Part shown: in pieces, positions 48,201-60,236 of the stretch | Numbering within the stretch: position 1 is the stretch's first letter | Layout of the letters: the number at the start of each line of letters is the position of its first letter | NCBI GenBank assembly: GCA_030407005.1 | Contig: JAUDYN010000011.1 | Location: 1,106,501 to 1,170,500, forward strand | DNA length: 64,000 nt | Source of the DNA: Desarmillaria ectypa | Lineage: Eukaryota; Basidiomycota; Agaricomycetes; Agaricales; Physalacriaceae | Direction of reading: 5' to 3' | The notes under the pieces: generated by a model | What the model was told of the DNA's origin: nothing | The model's input: the letters and a program-made list of their open reading frames with translations, nothing else | Databases searched by the model: none | Position numbers and translations under genes: made by a program

Positions 48201-48817
48201 AAAACTAGAATATTCGGATGCAGGTACGTCGGTCGCAGTATAAATAGCATGGGCGGACTATGTTGCTATGTTGCAGGAGGCTGGGAGCTGTCGATGCCCA
48301 AGCTGTAGCATGATCAGCGCTGCGACCTACTGGACTGGATGCAGAATTGCTCTTCAAAGATATCCATGTTTTCTTGTCTCTTGTACGACGATGAGGATGA
48401 GGGTAAGAACGAAGGTGTAACCGGTAGTTCGGCACGGGCAGCCTGAAAATGCAAACCTCGCTTGCTAAAGCCGGTCAGATCCTCTCACTTGATGCATATT
48501 TTTCTATTGCATGACAGCCACAAATGAAGTCTGCGTGCTATTTCTACGATTTTTCTTTATTTATTGATTTTTTGTTTTTACCTGCCTTGGCACTGTGGAC
48601 AAGGTTTTTCGGAATTCTGCATCATCGCCGAGCTCGTCTCCCTAACTTGACACAAATTTACTCAGTCTACCAATTAATTATATATGATTACTATGTTGTT
48701 ATAATGGTATAAACTCTATTCGATAATATAAATACGAAAGTAGTAGTATGGTATCACCTTGCATCTCATGGAAGTATGTAGTAGACCCGTCCATTCCATG
48801 TACGGATTTAAAAAAAT
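45277..48817. other. 3.5 kb gene-poor interval upstream of monooxygenase copy 1
   Basis: CpG content is normal. Open frames of 60-165 codons (for example 45426-45923 and 47372-47674 minus) show no recognisable domain. GGGCTGCCGTCGG occurs twice, at 46456 and 46484. A minus-strand stretch SPILFVDNKGA near 47450 recalls copia RNase H but the following residues do not fit. The interval may hold old repeats or noncoding transcripts, and the promoter of copy 1. Confidence 0.4.
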
Positions 48818-50885
48818 TCAGTGCCTATATTCATGTCCACAATCTCCAATCTTGTCGTAAAGGCCTTGCAGATGGGCGCCCAGTGCCACAGCCTCGATTC
48901 GAGCGGTATCCTCCGGTGTTAATTTGAAGGAAAACACCTTAAGGTTAGAGTCGGCATTAGATGATACCCCCAAACGCGTGCCCACGATGACTGCACCCAC
49001 TTCGGGGTTATCCAGCACCCATCGTATAGCAACATTAGTGAGTTCGACACCATGAGCATCAGCAACAGACTTCAAAGTCTGTAACAAGCATTGCAGGTCG
49101 GACCATGAGCCCCATGTCATGATCATATCAAAGTACTATCAAGTTAATAATACATGAACGAATAGATGGCGTAATTCGCTCACCTTTCTCTGGGATGGCG
49201 TCAAAGCTACAGCCTCAGAATACACATCCGGTGACTTGACTCCTAGCCATTTCTCCGATAAAAATCCGCCACACTGCCCAAATACGTCATTTGAGGCTGG
49301 AATATGAACGCTCAAGAGCTTACGAAGGAACCATATGTCAACAGCCAAATCCCATACTTTTTGCAGACCGAAGCCATCTTTATCTTTGGACGACTATCGA
49401 TTAATGAGTACTGCCGTAAAGGTTATTAACTTTTAGACAGTAGTCATACGTATCAAACAATTACCTGGACTTGATTGGAGACGATACCAACGTTACCCAT
49501 CTTGGCGATCAAATATTCGCAAGCTTCCTGAGTGTGTTCCGCATCGAAATTGCACAGCCCGATGGCCGATACGAGATGGGGATGCGATTTGGTTAAGCCA
49601 ACTAACTTCTCCAAAATAATAAGGTATTCCTTCGCATTGTACTATTGCGCAAGATGAGCATGCGGGAATAGAATGCAATCGGATGACAACTTACGTCGAA
49701 CCAATGGAACTGGAAGATTAATCCAAGATGAGCACGGCGTCATAGCGGAGGAGAAAGAGGGAAGCTTTCATTACCTGCAGGAGCTCTACCCGTCCACCCA
49801 ACCTCCGTGATCGCTCCTTCACTGCGGCCAGTACGAAATCTGTTGTCACCGGACCGTCCAATGGCCTGAAGACACACCATTTGGTGCCAGCGAAAACGGT
49901 TGTACCCACCTCTGCGGGGAGACGGTTACGAAAAGACCCATATATGAGCTCTGCATCACCCTAAAACTGATAGGTTGGCTTCAGTGTCTCGCAATTTTTT
50001 TCGTTACACTCACATAGTGATCCGCCATGTCCGTTGCCACCAGCCCTCGCTGGACGAGCTCGCAAAGGGCTGCATTCTGTTTGATACTAGACGCAGAACC
50101 CCAAGCAGGTGAGGACATTTGCCATAACCCGTTGAAAAGCCTGGGCACTTTTGCCGGACCGAGCTGAAAATATTCAAGTTTAGCCGCTACATTGGTGTCA
50201 ACGGAGAGATCGATTTTAGAGTCGATTGCATTATTGAGATGCTTGTAAGGCGCTGAAGGGTAGAGAAGGGTAAGGACATCCTCTAGTTGCAGTAATGAGC
50301 GCGTGAAAGGATAAGAGAGGTTATTCGAATAACAGTATGACTGGCACGCAGTTAGAGCCGATCGCAGTCTAACCAACAGTTTTTGAAGGTCGGCTGTGGG
50401 TTCGGGTCTCGACTCCTTTAAAGCTTGGATAGCTTGAACGATGTCACCACAAGCTTTCTCAAGAGTGAGCTCGAGAGCGTCGTTGTTGTTCCAGCGAATG
50501 TTTGCTTCTGGAATGCACTGGAGAAAGTGCGCAAGACTGGGTAATATCAATCTTCTGCCCCCCCTCCATCCCACGTCTAAACTTACTAGGGCAACGAATC
50601 CTGCACCATCTTACTTGAGAAGAGGCAGCGAGTAGACGATAAGTATGCGGCAGAACTAGCTTGGTCTTTGAATAGGTCATGGGCGGGCGGAAATGCCGGC
50701 GTCGACTCCCTCAAGCGCGCGCGGACATGCTCGACGAATGTTCTCTGGGCTGCAGGACTTTGTGAGACCAGCGCCCGAAGTGCAGATCGCAACAAAGGTG
50801 TGGGGACTTTCAACAGGTCAGCGTTCTGAAGCCGATCGATACCAGTTGGATGCTTACGCTGAGAAATGAGGACGTCATCCATCAT
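48818..50885 (-). CDS. Aldo/keto reductase with unknown 225-residue N-terminal domain
   Basis: Eight exons (50587-50885, 50014-50536, 49775-49960, 49695-49709, 49465-49641, 49324-49410, 49184-49273, 48818-49135) sum to 564 residues. Residues about 225-564 are an aldo/keto reductase: VPRLFNGLWQMS, TDMADHYGDAELIYGSF (Asp and Tyr), TKWCVF (Lys), FHWFD (His), IGLCNFD, YGSF, and VGAVIVGTRLGVSSNADSNL for NADPH binding. The complete catalytic tetrad suggests an active NADPH-dependent carbonyl reductase. Residues 1-225 are helical and unrecognised (MMDDVLISQRKHPTGIDRL, LLKVPTPLLRSALRALVS, ALELTLEKACGDIVQAIQAL). The join between the two parts lies inside the single exon 50014-50536, so it is not a gene-model artefact across an intron. 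Confidence 0.85.
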
Positions 50886-53341
50886 ATTGCTAAATATGCA
50901 TGTCAGAATCGTTTCGAGAGCAGCCGTTCGTCAACGTACACATGGCCTGACATCGTGAACTAGGATTTGCCGAATTGAAGTCGAGTTGGTGGCGTTCGGA
51001 AAAGGGGGGTCGACTGAAACAGCGCAATGGTTTTTATCACAAGGCAGTAAGCTGGGCTGTAGAGATGAATGACGATGGGTTGTATATCGGTCATGGTTTC
51101 ACCTCGGAAGGATCATTCCGCATAAAAAATGGAAACGCAACGGTGTGTATTGAAGAAACCGTCTCCGAATATCGGTCTTCAGGGTCTTCTCTGAATCAAA
51201 GTACCAGGCACTTTGAGATCATGCATGATCGTGGATCTCTGATAGGCTTTAAAAGAAGTTGCCTTGTATGAGTAGTTGCCGGCGAGGAACGAGAAAAAGT
51301 GCGGAAGCAAACGGCAAGTAAGAAATTTACCGAGCAGCTTTTGCCAACGAAAAGGCTTCAACTGAGAAAGAATTTCTGAGCTTGAGCCTGATAAGAGGCT
51401 AAGGTTCGATGGCATGTAAAACCATATGCTGAACTGAATGAAAACCGGAGACTCCAACAGACTGAAAATATCAGATGTCATAACGTGAACGCGTGCGTTG
51501 TGCCCGAACGTAAAACCTGATCTCCGTAATCACTGAGAAACACGCCATTCAGACTGGTCAGTGCAGTGCAGTAGCGGTCCCGGGACCTTTTCGATCTCCA
51601 TAAAAGCTCTGGCCCTGCAACATCTTATATTAACACTATTAGATATATTGAATGTCATGAACATATTTAAGCACTGTTCCTGCTCCGTGTATTGTTGCCG
51701 GACCTCATGACACGTACCAGACACATCATAGTTATGCAACGACTTCTTTTTTTGCCGCAGCGAAGCTAGCGGAAGGCAACGAATGAGGTATAGGGTTAGG
51801 TAGGTAACATGGGAGTTCATATACGTTCGAGAATGAGGTACGGCAGCCAAGAGGTTGATGCACTGATATCTTCCAAGAGTTATGGGCAGCCTGAAATAGG
51901 GATTAACGGTGATGGAGCGGAGTGTTTCACTATAGTCGGTGATTCGGCCATGATGACTCATAAACAGTGAGAAGAGGTGAGAACAAAGAGAGGGCAGAGG
52001 GTAGGACAGCCGAGATGTTAAAGGAGTAGTGCCACGGAATCTACGGATGTGTCATATATGCTCATTCCAGGAATTAGCCATCCATACTGTCGTGGTTTCA
52101 AACAGATAACCCTCCAGAGCAGACTGGACATCAGTGTCGATAGGCACATCACACCGCGAGGCTGCATATGGTTGCGGAATCAAGTTTGGTGAACTACGGG
52201 CGTTGCGTTCTGCACAATCATCAACGCTAGCGGAACCCTTCAGGACCGCGTGCCTCTGAGCGGTACCGAGGGTAGACAGGTGCTATGAAACTATGACGAG
52301 ATCTCATCATAGAAAATTTTCAAAGGGTCTCACCTTCAGGTAAAATTTACCCCTACCCCTGAAGCCCTGGCGCGCGACACCGACGATCCTAGGCTCGCAG
52401 AATCCCGCCAAAGATGTGTTTCACCTGATTTATGCAGCAATGGTTCCTGGTTTTCAAAAGGAGTAGAAGGGTGAAGTGGAAAACGGAAATTAAAAGGTAA
52501 AAAATCGGAGCACCACACGGCAGGTAGCACAGATAGAAACTACATCTGGTCTACGATTTCAGATATAGCTGCGCATGATTTGGACACTTGATATCGACAG
52601 TGAGTTTCCTGCCGCAGCTAAAATGGAGTAATGAGGGCCAACAGTCTGGCGAGTAAATAAGCCGCCCAAAAAATCAGCATAGCATGCATTTCATCAACAA
52701 GCTTAGCCTTGAAGTCAGTCTGGGAGCCACGAGTCTGCACGTTCACTGGGCAGTGTATGTTGGCTTGCTGGAGTTGAGTAATAAGCCCTTTACTATTTCC
52801 AGCACAGAAGTATTATGAGCTCGACCTGGGACCCATGATGCTGAAAAGGCATCAGTACTTAGTCTGAGAGCGCCTTTGATGAGTCAAAGTACAAGGAACT
52901 GCAGAGCCACAATATACGAGAAGAGGATACACTGTATGGAAGGCAAATGGAAGTCATGGTAAGGTGTACGTGACCTGGTTGCCGCAAATTATGCATGCAG
53001 CGTCATGCACACTGGTAAGACAAAGGATCGCGATTACGGATTTGCTGGAAAAAGCGCGATCATTGCGCGATCGCTCTCGGCATTTGGGATCTCCGCATTC
53101 GGCCGAGACTGCCAGAGATGCCGATTCAAATTCCGACAAGCTCTGTGGTGGCCATTTTCCCCTCTACCATCCTCCAATGCGGGTGAGGCCTAGTAAAAGA
53201 GAACTTTTCAGAAATTTAAGTCAAAATAGTTTCATCAACGTATGAATAATCAGTGAAATTGCAGCCTAAGAGGTTCAGCATCTCCGAATCGGGACAGGCT
53301 GGCTTACCAAGTGTTCGGACCGGCTGACAAATGTTATACCC
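50886..53341. other. 2.4 kb gene-poor interval
   Basis: No convincing gene. Minus-strand frames at 51179-51481 and 51530-51961 have no recognised domain. At 53054-53075 lies a palindromic cluster (GCGCGATCATTGCGCGATCG). The right end must contain the promoter of the thioredoxin reductase gene. Confidence 0.4.
53297..53303 (+). promoter_or_regulatory. Possible Skn7-type site upstream of trr1
   Basis: GGCTGGC lies 204 bases before the trr1 ATG at 53507. Skn7 is reported to bind GGC-containing elements in oxidative-stress genes, including thioredoxin system genes in yeast. A single heptamer is weak evidence. Confidence 0.2.
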
Positions 53342-53506
53342 GTGACCCTTCGTGACCCATTGCTCAGCTCGCTGGCAAATTTATTTAAAAGCCTCCAGCT
53401 ATCACATTTTATCAGAACGACGTTCCCAAGACTCATACCCAGGCTGCGCTACTGCATTGCGGCAATACCCATTTCACTACAGGAAAGGCGGACTTTAACG
53501 ACTACA

Positions 53507-54835
<1,329 letters not shown>

Positions 54836-55315
54836 GCGAGGACGATCCATATAGAATGCAACATCTGTACTTTATCAAGGTCTTAAGGTCTTAGAACTCC
54901 ATTACTTTTATATATCCTGCGCCACTGAATATCTTCATGTTGGTAGTGGCCTCTTCAGATTACACACCCCCCTGACTCGTAAGGTATTTGATATTCATAA
55001 CGTTCTCTTGCCACTTGATTCTTGTCCATTCTTTCGATGCTGGAGAAAAGTTGGCCAGATTAGCTACTTTGCCTCCTCGATGGATGCGACCAGGAAACAA
55101 CACAGTGATGCCGTGGGGCACAGTACCATAGTTCATATCAGTAGCAACGTGCAGACACTCTGGATTGCTTGGCGCCTTGGGGAGATGGTTGTGGTGATTG
55201 AAGGCAGCTCGTACACTGCGCTTGAAGGATCAATATGTGGTCATGGCGACCTCACAGACTTGCTAGATCTTCGGCCCATATAACGCGCCTTCTCAAACAC
55301 TGACGTTTCATTGTA
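54836..55315. other. Intergenic between trr1 and the MITE
   Basis: No gene recognised. The open frame 55008-55283 lacks domains. Confidence 0.35.
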
Positions 55316-55829
55316 CAGTCAACTCCCTCTTAACCCATAGCGTTCGGTGGAACCTCAGAGCTATGGGTTATACGGGGTATGGGGATGCAAGGATGTCACG
55401 TGCGAATGGAGAATTTTCTGAGAATTTTTCGGTCATAACAGGCTGTACTGAGAAAGGCTGCATTACTTAGTACTTGTTTTCGGTCAACTTTAGTGCGGCA
55501 GGGGAAGCTGACTGAAGACGGCAAGTCCCTGGACTGATTTTGGCCTCATTGTTTGTTCATTTCTTCTTATATGGGGCATAAGTGTCTCAGCAAAGTCGCA
55601 TACCGCATTTCCCAATGTCGTAGTTTCCCAAAATTGACAGCATTTAGTTAAAAATTGAGCCGGACTGATGCAAGCTATGGGTTACCAGAGAGGAGATTCT
55701 CGTTAAAAGGTATGGGTTACGGGGTATAGGCGAGGTGTGGGTTACGGTACCTATTTACCTGCGAACCGAGTTGGTGGGACTCAAAACCTATGGGGTATCA
55801 AGGTATATGGGTTACGAGGGATTCGACTG
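55316..55829. mobile_element. Non-autonomous DNA transposon (MITE), Tc1/mariner-pogo-like
   Basis: Bounded by inverted repeats. The left end is CAGTCAACTCCCTCTTAACC, then CATA; the right end read on the minus strand is CAGTCGAATCCCTCGTAACC, then CATA. Three mismatches in 24. Both ends are flanked by TA (55314-55315 and 55830-55831), the target duplication of Tc1/mariner elements. Length is 514 bases with no coding capacity. The subterminal word TATGGGTTA recurs inside at 55362, 55676, 55711, 55806 and, with one change, at 55736, all in the same orientation near the right half except the first. No family name known to me. Confidence 0.85.
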
Positions 55830-55831
55830 TA

Positions 55832-57226
55832 TTCATTCACGTTCGGCATCGGTATTTGTTTTAAAGTCTGATCGAGCTTCTAATAAGAAGATGGAGAATC
55901 GGCTATCTCCTAGGTTCCCATGAAGTGCTTAACTAACTTGTAGCTCTCTCGACGGAGTCCTGGTGAGCCGTTAGTTTTGTTGTTATATTTCAAGCGGCGA
56001 ACTACTAATCTGGAGCCAAAGGCTGCACTAGCACATACCATTCCACTCTCCGATCCGCAAGTTGAAAAGTCTGCATTTATCAGAAGAACCGCCGTTCAGT
56101 AGTAGGTGGGTCCGTAGCCTTCTTCACCGCGGTCTTTCAAATGAATTTTATTGTGATTTGAATGCAGTTGCACTCCAGCTGTTAGGCTGTTAGTCACTAG
56201 GTAGCCAAACTCACGAGGAGTTTCCTCTGCCTGTGCATGTATTTATACTGTTTCTACTTAATCCATTACTTTTCTACTGTATTCCTTCCTTACTAAGCGT
56301 GCCGAGACATACCGGATCACTAGAATACACTCGAATATTCCAACAAATTTGTAACATTACGAGCAACAACGGATGCCTCCTTCTTTGGCCTCACAACCTC
56401 CGTCTTGATCTCTTCACTTCTGAAATGGAGGTTGAGGAGGCAACACGTAACACGTTCGATTCCGAAAAGAACATTCGTTCCGGGCTCAGTAATATAGAAA
56501 GCATTTTCCCCACTTACTGGCTCCATTCCAGGGAAGGGATGACCAAGGAATGACCATGTAGGGCTAGTCTGCTGCGCAGCTGTGTCGCCAAAGGCTTCTC
56601 GGTGCAGGTCAAATACGAAAGTGTCCAGAAGCTCGAGGATATCTCAACTAAGTTGACCTACACAGTAATTCATAGTACCTCTCGACCTGACAAAGCTGAA
56701 AAACATTCATTTCGGGCATGGAATAGTCTCGTATTCTCGGAGGAACCTCAAGCGGCCTGAGACTCGAGTCGAGACTTGCGATGCCTTCGTGAAAGGTTCT
56801 CAGAAGAGTCCCTAAAAGCGAAAAGTATGCGAACATCAACGCCTTGCCTTAGTGACAAGATCCAGATCCTAGACCATTCCGAGATCAAGTCCGTCCATTG
56901 GACTACTCTGTATACCTCGGGTTGGATTTGTAAGCAAGATTGGAAGACGACCTGTGCTTTGTTGCCTTCCGTCTATTGACGTTCACAATCCTTTCAATAC
57001 GAGACTGATTTTGGTCGTAATTGATAGAGAAAAAGGGCACAGGTGTCAGATTGAACGATGAAAGTCAGTTCAGCCATCGACAGCAATATCGATGAGAGAT
57101 GCTATAAGAAACGAAAGACGAATGGATATATAACTCGGATATGCATGCGATGGGGCTCAAACGCTAGTATGGTCGTTTCCGTTCATCAACGTATTCCATG
57201 AATCTGCCAAAGCCTTTTAAGTCCAG
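55832..57226. other. Intergenic, nothing recognised
   Basis: 1.4 kb between the MITE and the 3' end of the Zn2Cys6 gene. Open frames at 56233-56553 and 56776-56979 have no domain and no splice context. Confidence 0.35.
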
Positions 57227-59964
57227 CTATCTTTCACGGATTAAAGGATGCATACCAGATTCTGTTGACCGTTGTGAGTGTTGTGAAGAATCCGTGGCAA
57301 TGTCTGGAAATGTTAACACTGGTTCGTACAAATTTGTGGCAGCTGCGAGTCCATGCATCGAGGGGTTGACATTTACTGGAATAGGATAAGGCTGCGGATC
57401 CCCAGAATAAATCGGAGTACTCGGGACATCGGCAGCTGGCGATGCAACTAGATGCAAAGGAACAGGCTTCTCGCCGGTTTCAACATCAGGGTCGCCTGCA
57501 AAGGAGTTGATATTGGCTCTCCAACGCAGATTAGGTTCCCGTTTTCGTAGCCGGACCCCCCGAGTAGGGTTGATGCTAGTTCGTTTTATGGCAGCATCTT
57601 CGCGAGGATTCGTAGCTGCATCGCTAAGCAGGTTAATGACTTCGGCTATGTTTGTCCTAGAATGACAGTCAGGATGGTGGATTTTACCCATGATATCTCT
57701 GCCTTTGAGGATCACAGCGAGATCATCTGGGCGGCGGGAACGGTAATAGGTGTGGTACTAATTAATATGCATCAGTCTTCGACAGAACTAGGTCATAGAC
57801 TCTCATACCAAAATCAGGCAGCAGATGAACAAACAATATAGCGAAAAACTCCAGGCCTGAAGCTGGTCAAGGTGGTGTTCGCTCCAGAGAATCTGCAACA
57901 GAATATATTTCAGGACTAAGAATCAAATAATAATATACTACACGTACACCGTATCTTGCTCGAGCTGCAAGGGCCTGCCAGTCAGCGACAGTAATCGCAA
58001 AACTGAGGGTATCTGCTGTATGACTCAATCGCATGAACGGACGAACAAAGAAGAACTGTAGAAACACGTTAGCTCGGTATAAGGCTGCACATTTACATGG
58101 AATTTCATAACCTGAACAGCAACATAGCAGAGGTTTAACAATCCTGCGGCCACCGGGGCGTGTTCCGGTGAATGATTGACACAAGATAAAGTTGGTGGTA
58201 GAGCGAATAACCAGCTCTGGATTTCGTTCGCCAGAGCCTGTGCTTGTTCATCCTTTATATTGATGATACCTGTCGGTGTATAGCACATTTTGACTACACG
58301 TCCCAACAGGATTGATAACTCTATGAGAGACTTGAAACCTTCGTCTTTTGGGAAAATTCGATCGCAATCGCTCAAATCTATCATCATCGGAAGACCATCT
58401 GTGCAATAATAAGCGGTGAGTAAATGATTCTTGCATGCCGCAGATTACTGACAGAACGCGGATATCCAGCGGTCGGCAACGATGAGACCTCCCCAAACAT
58501 TACGTCGGGTCTCTACATGGTCAGCCTGATCATCCGAGGCCATTTCGCGATGCAGACCTAGCTCTTGTGCTTGTCTGATTGCCTGGAGGAAAAAGATATC
58601 AGCGGAATCATGTAGGCCCCGCATGGTCAGTACTTACCAAGCCCAGCGAGTTCCATACAGCCGTCCCAACACTACCCTGCTCCATCTCCATTGTCAAGGC
58701 AAACAGGAGATGACCCTGGATCTCGTGCAAAGTACTCCTGTTGAGAAAGTCCTTTTCTGATTGAGCTGGCAGGCTGCGAGATAGATTGAAAGGCAGAATG
58801 TACCTCCGTTCGACGAAGGGCAGACATGTTCGTCTGAACTGCTTCAAGTGTACCTTTAGGTGCATGCGAAGAAAGCGTCATCGCAGAGATCCCGACCATG
58901 GCATACACGAGCACCGGAGATAACGGCACAGAGGATATGAAAACGTCCTTAGAGACGACAGGAAAATGCGGGGCATGAACATCAAAATAGAACCGGATAA
59001 GACGTTCTATGAGCGCTGGTTCCATGTAGACCGGTGTAGGTAATCTAGAGACGGAGTCCATTTCGCGTAGGCTCGGAGAAGAAGGGTGGAATGTATCGTT
59101 GAGGTCTAGACCTGAGACTCGAATTATGGCGTCCCCAGCATGCTGCTGCATCTCAGTGTAAGCACGGTGTTTCTTGTCATGGGCCTCCAGTAATTCAGTC
59201 GCTGGGTCGTATCAGTGCCGTTGTCCTCGCTGTGCGATGGTGGCCACTTACGAAAAGTGGAAGTCGAATGCATCACGTGGGTTATCGTAGTGGGCCCTCG
59301 AAGTTTGGTTTCGCTGAGAGCATACCCAAAACAAGGTTTTGGCGGAGAAATTGATGCAGCCATAGAAAAGAGACTGCCACCAAGAATAGCGGGAGAATCT
59401 TGCCGCATGAGGGGATGACGTGGCCATTTGGAGCTCTGTGGACTATCAGAGTCATCACCAGGAGAATTCTGTAAATGTACTCGTCGTCTGTAGCCAAAAT
59501 TAGGACCAATCATGTCGCGTGAAAGACAAGAGCATACTTGTGACGCGTCTCCGAGATGGGTAGTACCTAAACGAGATCGTCACTAAATCTATTCACAAAG
59601 GATGGTGATGAATATACCCAAGTGCACTCCTGTTTTCCTTGTAGACACTTTGAATCCAGCGACAAGGTGAGTATATGTGATAAGTATCCGAAGACTCACG
59701 AACCTGTTTGCAAACATTCTGTTTAGGAAGAGGCTCACACCTACAACTCAACCCAATAATTTTCAGTCAATATATCTGTCACAAAAAAATCCATACCTCC
59801 GCCGCTTACGTCTACACCTGCAGCATGAGTCCACCATCATCAGTCTCCTAGACACTGTGGGGTAAATAGACAATAAATACTTACAAATCGCACGCTCTGG
59901 CAGCCTTCATTCGAACGACAAAAGTATTCTCCATTTCAGGTTGTTCACCTTGGGGATCCAACAT
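57227..59964 (-). CDS. Zn2Cys6 transcription factor with fungal-specific regulatory domain
   Basis: Starts MLDPQGEQPEMENTFVVRMK. The first four exons assemble a binuclear zinc cluster with spacing CX2CX6CX8CX2CX6C: ACDLCRRKRRRCEP...CKQC...C. Cluster exons are short (for example 59812-59829). The middle carries the fungal-specific transcription factor domain PF04082: LIERLIRFYFDVHAPHFPVV, ALIRRTE-like text, TAVWNSLGLAIRQAQELGLH, RNVWGGLIVADRW. The C-terminal part is Pro-rich and ends ESGMHPLIRER. At least ten exons. Factors of this type usually act in the nucleus and often control neighbouring metabolic genes. Here it sits 272 bases from the 3' end of a sugar-porter gene on the same strand. 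Exact exon joins in 57720-58600 are uncertain. Confidence 0.85.
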
Positions 59965-60236
59965 TGCGGTTTGTACTTTGGCAGCATAGATTCGAGGATG
60001 ACGAAAGCCATAAAGCGCCCAAATCAGGGCCACTTTCGGATGTTATCTTATCTCCCCGACCCTGAGCGGCCTGGTGATTTAACACCATGGGGCAATCTGG
60101 ATGTTGGGTTGAAGGGACAGAGGAGCGTGGTGGACGTCCACTCAACTTCCAAATGAAATCGCATTTTTTACAATGGAATCGCCGAGCGAGCGGTATCAAA
60201 GTCGCCGACAGCTTTCTGATAATTAGGTGGGAACAT

